Positions 26,501-34,374 of a DNA stretch of 43,779 bases are shown here, in pieces. How positions within the stretch are numbered: position 1 is the first letter of the stretch; each line of letters starts with the position of its first letter. The stretch comes from Planctomycetaceae bacterium (GTDB taxonomy: Bacteria; Planctomycetota; SZUA-567): positions 1 to 43,779 of the forward strand of contig JAJPXZ010000189.1 in the NCBI GenBank assembly GCA_021205245.1, given 5' to 3'. The notes below the pieces were generated by a model that made no database searches, had not been told where the DNA came from, and saw nothing but the letters and a program-made list of their open reading frames with translations. The translations under genes and the position numbers were made by a program.

Positions 26501-27310
26501 ATGACAACCGAATCCATGCCGGTACTCCTTGATTCGATCAACTACCTTCTTCCTGAACACGCCGGACGCGTGGTGGTGGCCGGTTCGCACGGCGGTCTCT
26601 ACTGCGCCTTCAAATGCCTCTCCTGCCGAGTCCGTGGCGTCATTCTGAACGACGCCGGCGTCGGCAGGGAAGCGGCCGGCATAGCATCCCTTGACGCCTG
26701 TGAACCGCATCGTCTGTCTGTTGCGGCGGTGGACTACCGCACCGCCCGCATCGGCGATGCGCACGACATGTTCGAACGGGGCATAATCAGTTTTTGCAAC
26801 GCTTCGGCGCAAACGGTGGGTATAAGGCCGGGAATGGCGTGCCGCAAAGCGGCGGAACTGCTGGAGAGCGGCGCGCCAGATTTTCAGGTAATGGAAGCCA
26901 TGCACGAATATCGCCACGACGTCTTTCTTTTCGATACCGCAAAAGAGGCGGTGGTGTGTTTGGATTCAGCCTCTCTTATTCAACCTGATGATGTCGGCCG
27001 GGTGGTGGTCACGGGGTCGCACGGCGGACTGATCGGCGGCAACCCGGCCAAGGCCGCCAACGTCGCCGCCCGCTTTCTTGCCTTCAACGACGCCGGCTTC
27101 GGCATGGACGACGCCGGGGCGGGGCGTTTAATTCCCCTTGCCGAACGGGGCATCGCCGCTGTGGTGGTGGACTGCGCGTCGGCCCGTATCGGCGACGGCT
27201 TGTCGACTCTCCATAACGGGATCATCTCCCGCGCCAACGCGCTGGCCGGTAAGGCTGGCTTCAAAGAGGGAGAACCGCTGGAAGACTGTCTGCGTGGGTA
27301 TATGCAGTAA
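26501..27310 (+). CDS. Unrecognised internally duplicated protein (copy 1)
   Basis: A 269-residue soluble protein that I cannot assign to a named family. It consists of two homologous halves of about 115 residues. Each half repeats the same ordered motifs: GSHGG (28-32 and 172-176), NDAG (50-53 and 196-199), ARIGD (82-86 and 228-232) and GIIS (94-97 and 240-243). A linker of about 35 residues joins them. There is no signal peptide or membrane helix, so it is probably cytoplasmic. The Gly-rich and Asn-Asp motifs in fixed order suggest a ligand-binding or catalytic site per half. A paralogue follows the second TRAP system in the same position. It lies 12 nt after dctM and 49 nt before dctP2. 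It may act on, or sense, the imported compound; that is inference only. Confidence 0.85.
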   Translation: MTTESMPVLLDSINYLLPEHAGRVVVAGSHGGLYCAFKCLSCRVRGVILNDAGVGREAAGIASLDACEPHRLSVAAVDYRTARIGDAHDMFERGIISFCNASAQTVGIRPGMACRKAAELLESGAPDFQVMEAMHEYRHDVFLFDTAKEAVVCLDSASLIQPDDVGRVVVTGSHGGLIGGNPAKAANVAARFLAFNDAGFGMDDAGAGRLIPLAERGIAAVVVDCASARIGDGLSTLHNGIISRANALAGKAGFKEGEPLEDCLRGYMQ

Positions 27311-27359
27311 TGCGATTTTTTTACGGGCTGTGACCGCAGTCCCAACCAGGAGGAATGCC

Positions 27360-28373
27360 ATGAAACGTGCGTTATCCTTGTGTGCCCTTTTCGCGTTGCT
27401 CGCCGTCGCCTGTATGACTGGACGGGGCGAAGCCGCTCAAAAGACCTACACCCTCAAGCTGGGCCATACCGGCGCGCCAAGCCATCATTACCAGACCATC
27501 TGCCTCGAGTTCGCCAAGCGGGTAAAGGAACGGACGAACGGCGGTGTCGATATTTCGGTGTTCCCGTCTGATCAACTCGGCCGCATGATGGAATCCGCCG
27601 AAGGCGTGATGCTGGGGACCATCGACATGATGGTATCGGCGGATATGGCTCTCTCCAATTGGGTGCCTGACTTCGGCATCCTCACCCTGCCGTTCCTGTT
27701 CCAGGATCTCGACGAGACGCGGGTGGTGCTGGACGGGCATTTGGGCCGCCGCATCGCCGAAAAACTCGAGCCCGAGGGAGCGGTTGTCATTACCTACCTA
27801 GGGAACGGCCTCCGCCATATCACGAACAACAAAAAGCCCATCGTGGTCCCGGACGATCTCAAGGGCATGAAGCTGCGCGTCCCCGACGGCGGCGAAGTCG
27901 GTATTGAGACATTCAAGATTCTCGGCGCCGGACCGACGGTCATTTCCTTCGGCGAACTGTACTCCGCCCTGCAACTCGGCACTGTCGACGGTCAGGAAAA
28001 TCCGCCCGCCCATATTCTGGCACAGCGTTTCTATGAAGTGCAGAAGTACGCATCCCTCACCGCCCATCAGCAGTCGTGTTCCCCCCTCATCATGAACAAG
28101 GATCTGTTGGAAAGCATGCCGCAGGAATACCAGGACGCGATCTGGGAGGTGGGCAAGGAAATCGGCCCGCTGCACAACACCATGCTGGCGGCGCTGGAAG
28201 CGGATCAATGGAAGGAACTGGGCGAACACGGCATGATAATCAATGAAGTGGACACCGAACCTTTCCGAGAAAAAGTCGCGCCGGTCATCGAGATCTACCG
28301 CAAGAAACTGGACGCGGCGCTCATCGACGACATCATCGCCACCTTGGCCGAATACCGGAAGAACAGGGAATAG
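27360..28373 (+). CDS. dctP: TRAP transporter solute-binding protein DctP, system 2
   Basis: A 337-residue DctP-family binding protein with a signal peptide (about 1-25, cleavage likely after GEA). The Cys18 in LLAVAC does not make a good lipobox. It has TLKLGHTGAPSHHYQTICLEFAKRV, FPSDQLGRMMESAEGVMLGTIDM, and the substrate-carboxylate Arg173 in LKGMKLRVPDG. The sequence is close to the common C4-dicarboxylate/sugar-acid DctP type and clearly different from DctP of system 1. AGGAGG lies 7-8 nt before the ATG; the open frame extends 74 codons upstream only as a shadow of the previous gene. Confidence 0.93.
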   Translation: MKRALSLCALFALLAVACMTGRGEAAQKTYTLKLGHTGAPSHHYQTICLEFAKRVKERTNGGVDISVFPSDQLGRMMESAEGVMLGTIDMMVSADMALSNWVPDFGILTLPFLFQDLDETRVVLDGHLGRRIAEKLEPEGAVVITYLGNGLRHITNNKKPIVVPDDLKGMKLRVPDGGEVGIETFKILGAGPTVISFGELYSALQLGTVDGQENPPAHILAQRFYEVQKYASLTAHQQSCSPLIMNKDLLESMPQEYQDAIWEVGKEIGPLHNTMLAALEADQWKELGEHGMIINEVDTEPFREKVAPVIEIYRKKLDAALIDDIIATLAEYRKNRE

Positions 28374-28377
28374 GGCC

Positions 28378-28884
28378 ATGCGTATCTTTGACTGGCTCGA
28401 TTCGGCCGTCCGGTTTATCGCTTCCATCCTCATGCTGGCCATGACCGGCCTGGTTCTCCTCGAGGTGGTGTCCCGCTACGCCTTTAACCGGCCGCTCGGC
28501 GCGACACAGGAACTCAGCGTCATGTGCATGGTTTGGATTGCGATGCTTGGCACCGCTACCGCAATAAAAAGCCGCTCACACGTGTCGATCACCTTTCTCG
28601 TCAACGCGCTGCCTCCGCTGGGGCGGCGCGTGGCGGGCCTCGTGTCGAACCTGGTTATGCTCGCCCTCTTCTATCTGATGGTCAGTTACGGTTGGACTGT
28701 GGTGGTGCGGGGTATGCGCCAGGCTTCCACCGTTACCGGCATTCGCCACGGCTATGTTGCGTTGGCCGTCCCCGTCTGCGGCATTCTATGCCTCCTTTAT
28801 CTCCTGGACATGATGGTATTCCGCCGCACACGCATCGAAGCAGCAAGCGACTCGGAACCCAGCGAGGAACCACCACATGCTTGA
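28378..28884 (+). CDS. dctQ: TRAP transporter small permease DctQ, system 2
   Basis: A 168-residue DctQ subunit with four predicted helices. Its pattern is MTGLVLLEVVSRYAFNRPLGATQELSVMCMVWIAMLGTATAIKSRSHV, which is more canonical than in system 1. The start 4 nt after the dctP2 stop has AGGGAATAGGG in front; the open frame upstream lies inside dctP2. The gene overlaps dctM2 by 8 nt. The C-terminal tail (EAASDSEPSEEPPHA) is acidic and probably cytoplasmic. Confidence 0.92.
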   Translation: MRIFDWLDSAVRFIASILMLAMTGLVLLEVVSRYAFNRPLGATQELSVMCMVWIAMLGTATAIKSRSHVSITFLVNALPPLGRRVAGLVSNLVMLALFYLMVSYGWTVVVRGMRQASTVTGIRHGYVALAVPVCGILCLLYLLDMMVFRRTRIEAASDSEPSEEPPHA

Positions 28885-30139
28885 AATCCTCTTCCCCGCC
28901 TTTGCCGTGCTGGTCCTGCTGGGTATCCCCATTGCGGCTGCCTTGGGCACGTCGTCCCTGTTGGCTATCATTCTGGCGAGCAACGTCTCTCTCCTCATCC
29001 TGCCGCAGAAAATCTTGAACGGCATCAACGGGTTTCCCTTCATGGCCATCCCGCTTTTTCTCTTCGCGGGAAATATCATGTCGGAAACGAAGATATCCAA
29101 CAAGCTGGTCAATCTCGCTTCGGTCATTGTCGGCCGCTTTCCCGGCGGACTTGCCCATGTCGCCACCGCCGCATCGGCCATGTTTGGGGCCATCTCCGGC
29201 TCGGCTCCGGCCACCACCGCCGCCATAGGCAGCCTGATGATCCCGTCGATGGTGGAGCGCGGCTATAAGCCCAGTTACTCCGCCGCCGTGGTGGCATCGG
29301 CGGGAGGGCTCGGGCTGATTATTCCGCCCAGCCTCACTATGGTTATCTACGGCGTCCTCTCGGGCGCGTCCATCGGCTCCCTGTTCCTGTGCGGGATTAT
29401 CCCCGGGGCGCTTATCGCGTTGGCGCTGATCGCCCTGAACTATTACATCGCCAAGAAAAACAACTTCGTCGAATCGGGATCACGGGAAAGACAACGCCTC
29501 CTTCCCGCTCTCCGGCAGAGTGTTTGGGCGCTTCTGATGCCGCTCCTCATCATGGGCGGGATTTACTCCGGTGCATTTACGCCTACCGAATCGGCTGCGG
29601 TGGCCTGTGGCTACGGCTTGCTGGTAGGATTCACCATCTATCGGAATCTAACCTTTGGCAGCCTCTACACTATTCTCAAAAGCACGGTGGAGAGTACCGG
29701 CCTCATCATGTTCCTGATGGGAACCGCCAACCTGTTCAGCTACGTCATCACCGCCGAACAGGTACCGCAGGCGGTGGAGAAATTCATCCTCGGGTTTACC
29801 GATAATCCCAAGGTCGTCATGTTCCTCTTCCTGATCATCTTTTTGATAGTCGGAACCTTTTTGGAGAATGCGGCCGCGCTGGTTTTACTCATTCCGCCCT
29901 TCATGAACGTGGTGACATCGCTCGGCATCGATCCGGTCTACTTCGGCGTCTTCACCGTCATCGCCCTCGGCGTCGGCACATTTACCCCGCCGGTCGGGCT
30001 TAATCTCTTCATCGCCGCCAATATCGCCAAAGTGAAAATGGAACCGATATCGTATCAGGCGATCCCCTACGTGGCCGTGTATGTGGCGATGCTCATCCTG
30101 TTCATCTTTATGCCATCGTTGTTGTTGATACTGAAATGA
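28877..30139 (+). CDS. dctM: TRAP transporter large permease DctM, system 2
   Basis: A 420-residue carrier subunit with about 11-12 helices. It shows NGFPFMAIPLFLFAGNIMSE, GGLAHVATAASAMFGAISGSAPATTAAIG, GGLGLIIPPSLTMVIYG, FTPTESAAVACGYG and GTFTPPVGLNLFIAANI, all standard for DctM. GAGGAA lies about 8 nt before the ATG. It completes the second TRAP importer and is followed by the second duplicated-domain gene, repeating the arrangement of system 1. Confidence 0.93.
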   Translation: MLEILFPAFAVLVLLGIPIAAALGTSSLLAIILASNVSLLILPQKILNGINGFPFMAIPLFLFAGNIMSETKISNKLVNLASVIVGRFPGGLAHVATAASAMFGAISGSAPATTAAIGSLMIPSMVERGYKPSYSAAVVASAGGLGLIIPPSLTMVIYGVLSGASIGSLFLCGIIPGALIALALIALNYYIAKKNNFVESGSRERQRLLPALRQSVWALLMPLLIMGGIYSGAFTPTESAAVACGYGLLVGFTIYRNLTFGSLYTILKSTVESTGLIMFLMGTANLFSYVITAEQVPQAVEKFILGFTDNPKVVMFLFLIIFLIVGTFLENAAALVLLIPPFMNVVTSLGIDPVYFGVFTVIALGVGTFTPPVGLNLFIAANIAKVKMEPISYQAIPYVAVYVAMLILFIFMPSLLLILK

Positions 30140-30156
30140 CCCCGAAGGAGAAGCGC

Positions 30157-30948
30157 ATGTCAGAAGTTGTGGTACTGAACTCCATCACCGACGTGACGCC
30201 CGACCACGCCGGAATGGGCGCCGTGACGGGATCCAACGGCGGCATGTTTTGCGCCCACGCCGCTGGCGGCGGGTTGTTGCGCGGAGCGGTGTTTAACGAT
30301 GCCGGTGTCGGCCTGCATGGCGCCGGTGTCGCCTCGCTGGCGTTTTGCGACGCGTACCAACTCCCGGTCTTCACCGTCGCCCACACCAGTTCCCGTATCG
30401 GCGACGGCAACGACACCATGGCGCGGGGCATAGTGAGTCGCGTCAACCGGGCCGCCGCCTCCGTCGGCGTTACTGTCGGCATGCCCTGTCGCGAGGCAGC
30501 GCCGCTCCTGCTGACCGCTACACCCATTCCCGGCGAGCCGAGCCAACCCGCCGCATTCAGGCATGAGATGAAGGTGCCAGGCAAAAGTGAAGCGGTGGTC
30601 TGCATCGACTCGGCCGCGTTGGCCAAACCCACGGATGCCGACGGCGTCATCGTCACCGGTTCCCACGGCGGCGTCATCGGCGGCAAGGTGGCGGTATACG
30701 TCCCTGCGCGCTTTTTCGCTTACAACGACGCCGGCTTCGGCATGGAGGACGCCGGTGCGGCAGGGCTCGGGCCATTGGCCGAGCAGGGCATTGCCGCCGT
30801 GGTTGTCTCGCACGAGACGGCGGAAATCGGCAATGCCAAATCCACTTACGAAACCGGCGTTATTTCCCGGGTGAATTCGGTGGCCGAAGCCGCCGGGTTT
30901 CAATGCGGCGTGCCGCTGGCCACCGCTTTGATACCGTATCTTCGATAG
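30157..30948 (+). CDS. Unrecognised internally duplicated protein (copy 2)
   Basis: A 263-residue paralogue of the protein at 26501, again of two halves. N-half motifs are GSNGG (25-29), NDAG (47-50), SRIGD (79-83) and GIVS (91-94). C-half motifs are GSHGG (168-172), NDAG (190-193), AEIGN (222-226) and GVIS (234-237). So one motif is altered in each half, while copy 1 keeps all. N-halves of the two proteins share NDAGVG and C-halves share NDAGFGM-D/E-DAG, so the internal duplication is older than the gene duplication. An ATG at 30136 overlaps the dctM2 stop, but the one at 30157 has AAGGAG about 6 nt upstream. No signal peptide; no function known to me. The ThDP enzyme gene follows after 19 nt. 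Confidence 0.85.
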   Translation: MSEVVVLNSITDVTPDHAGMGAVTGSNGGMFCAHAAGGGLLRGAVFNDAGVGLHGAGVASLAFCDAYQLPVFTVAHTSSRIGDGNDTMARGIVSRVNRAAASVGVTVGMPCREAAPLLLTATPIPGEPSQPAAFRHEMKVPGKSEAVVCIDSAALAKPTDADGVIVTGSHGGVIGGKVAVYVPARFFAYNDAGFGMEDAGAAGLGPLAEQGIAAVVVSHETAEIGNAKSTYETGVISRVNSVAEAAGFQCGVPLATALIPYLR

Positions 30949-30967
30949 ATAGAGTAAGGAATACGCG

Positions 30968-32635
30968 ATGGAAAGAAACGTAGCAAATGATGTTGCCGAC
31001 GTGCTAAAAGGGAGCGGCATCGATAAATTCTTCATGCTCACCGGCGGCGATCAACCGTTGTGGATTGCCCTCAAAGCCAGTGGTGTCCAGATGATTGTCG
31101 GCAGGAGCGAAGCCAGCGCCGTCTATATGGCGGACGGCTATGCGCGGGCGAACGGCAAGCCGGCGGTGGTCTATGGTCAAGCCGGTCCGGGTGCGGCCAA
31201 TGTCGCCGCCGCCCTCGCCGATCCGCTCTGGGCGCAGTCGCCGGTGATGGCCGTGACCGGCGCGACCGATACCCGCTTCCGCCATATCAACGAGTATCAG
31301 GATCTGGACCAGTTCGCCATGTTCGACTCGGTCACCCGCTGGAACGGCAGGGCCGAGAACCCCGGGCAGGTGGCTTCACTGGTCAGGCAGGCCTTGCAGA
31401 TGACGGTTGCGGGTACGCCCGCGCCGACGCATTTGGACATCCCCAAGGATTACTTCGCCATGCCGTCGAAAGGTATGGAACGGCAGTTGCCGCCGCTGGT
31501 CCTGCCGGTGGCGCAATCGACCGGCGATGCCCAGGTGGCTGCGGATATGGCCGAAAGCCTGCGGAAAGCCGAGCGGCCCATGATCCTGGTGGGTGAAGGC
31601 GTGCGCTTTGCCGGTGCGTGGGAAAAGCTGGCCCGTTTTTCCAGCGATACCGGTATTCCCATGGTGGCGACCATGGGCGGCAAACCCGCTGTCCTGGCGT
31701 CGCACCCGAATTTCATCGGCGTGGTGGGCCGCTATTCCGCCATCACCGCCAATAGCATCCTCGGTGACGCCGACGTCGTGCTGGTGCTTGGTTCCCGCCT
31801 GGGCGGCTTGGCAACGCGCGGCTACGGGGTGCCTTCACCGAAGGCGACGGTTCTCCAGGTCGACCGCGATCCGTCTGCTTTTGTGAATCCCTATTTCCCC
31901 GAGTTGTGCCTGATGTCCGATATGGATACCGCGCTGACGCAGTTGAACGCATCGCTGGGCAGAGAAAAACTCGCGCCCGCGTGGCTGACGCGCTGTACCG
32001 ATGCCGCCAGCGCCTGGCGGCGCGAAGTCGATCAGGCTATGGCGGTTGAAGAAAAGCCGGGCGTTGTCTCGCCAATGGCGTTTTTGGCGTCGCTCTCTCG
32101 CCTTGCCGGGGAAATTACCCTGGTAGCAGACACCGGCTATATGGCTGCGTGGACAGGCGTGCTTTTCCCCATCGCCCGGTACGACAGTTTTTTCCGGGCA
32201 ACGGGATCGCTCGGTTGGGCCTTGCCGGCGTCTCTCGGCGTGCAGATAGCCCGGGGCGGCAAGACCGTCTGTATCACCGGCGACGGCGGCGTAGGCTACC
32301 ACCTCGCCGACATCGAGACAGCCGTCCGGTACCGGTTGCCGGTTGTCATCGTCATCTTGAACAACAACTGCCTCGCCTTCGAGTATCACGAGCAGAAGTA
32401 CCGCTGGGGGGGACAGGTCATTCACGAAGCCAACGACTTCACGCCGGTCAATTACGCGGCTGCGGCCACGGCGCTGGGCGCGGAGGGCAGGCGGGTGGTA
32501 AACCGGGCCGAAGTCGATGCCGCTCTGGATGCGGCAATGCGCTGCGACGGACCGATGGTTATCGAAGTGGTGACGGATCCCGAGGCCTTTCCGCCGGTCA
32601 CCAACTTCGACGCGGTGATGGAGCGGAAGATATGA
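30968..32635 (+). CDS. Thiamine-diphosphate-dependent enzyme, acetolactate synthase-like
   Basis: A 555-residue three-domain ThDP enzyme of the acetolactate-synthase/benzoylformate-decarboxylase superfamily. The N-terminal PYR domain has the catalytic glutamate E48 in GRSEASAVYMADGYAR and the GQAGPGAANVAAAL loop. A central domain spans about 190-330. The C-terminal PP domain carries the Mg-ThDP motif beginning GDGG at 438 and ending in NNN about 28 residues later. The family makes or breaks C-C bonds next to a carbonyl: 2-oxoacid decarboxylation, carboligation or cyclic-dione hydrolysis. Which of these applies cannot be read here. The usual His-Glu before the PYR Glu is Arg-Ser, suggesting a non-standard substrate. 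Its stop overlaps the ATG of the next small gene. Confidence 0.9.
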   Translation: MERNVANDVADVLKGSGIDKFFMLTGGDQPLWIALKASGVQMIVGRSEASAVYMADGYARANGKPAVVYGQAGPGAANVAAALADPLWAQSPVMAVTGATDTRFRHINEYQDLDQFAMFDSVTRWNGRAENPGQVASLVRQALQMTVAGTPAPTHLDIPKDYFAMPSKGMERQLPPLVLPVAQSTGDAQVAADMAESLRKAERPMILVGEGVRFAGAWEKLARFSSDTGIPMVATMGGKPAVLASHPNFIGVVGRYSAITANSILGDADVVLVLGSRLGGLATRGYGVPSPKATVLQVDRDPSAFVNPYFPELCLMSDMDTALTQLNASLGREKLAPAWLTRCTDAASAWRREVDQAMAVEEKPGVVSPMAFLASLSRLAGEITLVADTGYMAAWTGVLFPIARYDSFFRATGSLGWALPASLGVQIARGGKTVCITGDGGVGYHLADIETAVRYRLPVVIVILNNNCLAFEYHEQKYRWGGQVIHEANDFTPVNYAAAATALGAEGRRVVNRAEVDAALDAAMRCDGPMVIEVVTDPEAFPPVTNFDAVMERKI

Positions 32636-32808
32636 CCGACAACCCGGATCTCGTCGCGCTTCTTTTGGAGAAGGACTACAGCCTGCGGCCACGGGCCGAA
32701 CTGACGTCGGGATTAACCGCCTCGCGGGCGCAGGTGGTCGAGCGGTTACTCCACTTGCCGTATTCGGCTCACCCCGAACTTGACACGTATTTTCAACCCG
32801 AAGAGTGA
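32632..32808 (+). CDS. Small 58-residue protein, possible amidase partner
   Basis: This 58-codon gene overlaps the ThDP gene stop (ATGA) and ends 6 nt before the amidase ATG. The product is acidic and mainly helical, with LVALLLEKDYSL, a second helix RAQVVERLL, and a Pro/Tyr-rich tail ending FQPEE. Amidase-signature enzymes such as GatA and AtzE use small helical partners (GatC, AtzG) that are encoded next to them and wrap the catalytic subunit. Size, position and helix-then-tail layout fit this, but I cannot show homology. Tight coupling on both sides and in-operon codon use support a real gene. Confidence 0.7.
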   Translation: MTDNPDLVALLLEKDYSLRPRAELTSGLTASRAQVVERLLHLPYSAHPELDTYFQPEE

Positions 32809-32814
32809 GAATGT

Positions 32815-34152
32815 ATGGATGCGTCTCGTTATCTTGACACGTCCCTGGTCGAGACGGCCAGGGCGATTGCGGCCGGCGCGGTGAGCGGCGAGGCCGTGGT
32901 TCAGGCCGCCATAGAGCGAATCGAAGCCACGCCCGAAGCGCGGGCGTGCTTTGTGCGGTTCCGTCCCGAAGCGGCGGTGCGGACCGCCGTGCAGAACGCG
33001 CAGGCCGCCATGCCGTTGAATGGCATCCCCATGGCCCATAAGGATCTCTTTGCCATCCGGGGGGAACGGACAACGTTCTGCGCCAACCCTGCGTTTCATC
33101 GGTCCGGCATCGCCACCGCGCCGGTTATCGATGCATTGGACAAGGCGGGGGCGATCAACCTGGGTGGACTGCATTTGGCCGAGTTCGCCATGGGTGCGGC
33201 CGGGTGGAACGAGGCCCACGGTTTTTTGGAGAACCCGCACGATCGCGACCGTGTGTCGGGCGGATCGTCAAGCGGCAGCGCCGCGGCGGTGGCCAGGCGT
33301 CTGGTCCATGCCGCCCTTGGCAGCGACACCGGCGGGTCTATCCGTGTGCCGTGTTCGTTTTGCGGCGTAGTCGGGTTTAAGCCGACCAATGGATTGGTGC
33401 CGTTACAGGGGGTTTACCCTGTTTCGCCAACGCTGGATACTGTCGGCGTCGTGACGCGCGAGGTAGAGGACTGCGCGCCCGTCATGGATGTTTTAACCGG
33501 CGGCGGGCATCGTTTTGTCGAAGCACTGCAGGCGCGGGGCGACAAGACCCGGCTCGGCTTCCTTCTGCCGGAATCGTACCCGACCCCGCCGGATCCCGAG
33601 GCGCTGGCTGCGGTCGAGGCAGCTCGTCGGGCGGCGGAGAAAGCGGGGTATATGGTGACGGATATCCGCAGCGATATCCCGGTCCAGGGGAATATCCCTT
33701 CCGGCATCGTCTTTGTCAGCGAAGCCGGCGCAACCCACCTCGATCACATGCGTGGCGGTATGGAACGGGTGGGTGAACAGGTGCGTAACCGAATGCTCCT
33801 GGGCATGACCTATCCGGCCAGTATCTATATCCGCGCCATGAGCCAGCGCGAGGCGTTTGCGCGGCGCTGGCGCGAGGAAATCCTCTCGCAGGTCGATTAT
33901 CTCGTCTGCCCGTCGACGCCGTGCTATGCGCCGAGGCAGGATGCCTATGCCGGATTGGACGCCGATGGCGCGATTGCGTTCAACGGCCGCTTGGGAAGTT
34001 ACACCGCCTGGGTCAACTATCTGGGATTACCGGCGGTGTCGGTGCCGTTGTACAGGAGTGGAAATTTGCCTATCGGTGTGCAAATCATCGGTGACAGGCA
34101 TATGGATGCCGAGGTGCTACGAGTTGGGCGGGACGTATTGAGAAATGCTTAA
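32815..34152 (+). CDS. Amidase-signature family hydrolase (GatA/AtzE-like)
   Basis: A 445-residue serine hydrolase of the amidase-signature family that cleaves a C-N (amide) bond. The catalytic triad is visible: Lys76 (MAHKD), cis-Ser152 in GGSSSGSAAAVA, and nucleophile Ser175 in GSDTGGSIRVP. Downstream are GFKPTNGLVPLQGVYPVSPTLDTVG and the C-terminal WVNYLGLPAVSVPL. Nothing suggests a tRNA amidotransferase role: there is no gatB and the operon is catabolic. It more likely releases ammonia or an amine from an imported acid amide, or from an intermediate made by the ThDP enzyme. It is the last gene of the operon and a terminator follows within 4 nt. Confidence 0.9.
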   Translation: MDASRYLDTSLVETARAIAAGAVSGEAVVQAAIERIEATPEARACFVRFRPEAAVRTAVQNAQAAMPLNGIPMAHKDLFAIRGERTTFCANPAFHRSGIATAPVIDALDKAGAINLGGLHLAEFAMGAAGWNEAHGFLENPHDRDRVSGGSSSGSAAAVARRLVHAALGSDTGGSIRVPCSFCGVVGFKPTNGLVPLQGVYPVSPTLDTVGVVTREVEDCAPVMDVLTGGGHRFVEALQARGDKTRLGFLLPESYPTPPDPEALAAVEAARRAAEKAGYMVTDIRSDIPVQGNIPSGIVFVSEAGATHLDHMRGGMERVGEQVRNRMLLGMTYPASIYIRAMSQREAFARRWREEILSQVDYLVCPSTPCYAPRQDAYAGLDADGAIAFNGRLGSYTAWVNYLGLPAVSVPLYRSGNLPIGVQIIGDRHMDAEVLRVGRDVLRNA

Positions 34153-34155
34153 AAA

Positions 34156-34179
34156 AGAACCCCGGGCGACCGGGGTTCT
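34156..34179. terminator. Bidirectional terminator after the amidase gene
   Basis: A perfect 10-bp stem (AGAACCCCGG at 34156-34165 with 34170-34179) and GCGA loop. An A6 run precedes it and a weak T-rich stretch follows. On the minus strand the A run becomes a T tail, so it can also stop transcripts coming from dhaL. Confidence 0.8.
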
Positions 34180-34374
34180 CTCATGTTTGGTCTTATCCTC
34201 TCATAACACTCTATCGGCATGTCCGCAAAAAAACACATCGGAACCCCCAAACGTCACCCCGGCGGTGGAGCGTCGACCAGCGCGCACACGTGAGGTTGTG
34301 CCGGGGCAGGTACGAATGACCGTATGCTGCAATGCAATTCAGGATGCCTTGCCGCCCAGGTTCTTTTGATGACG

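Noticed and set aside
31835-33073. 412-codon minus-strand frame
   Set aside because: Antisense to the ThDP enzyme, small protein and amidase; no motif and no ribosome-binding site.
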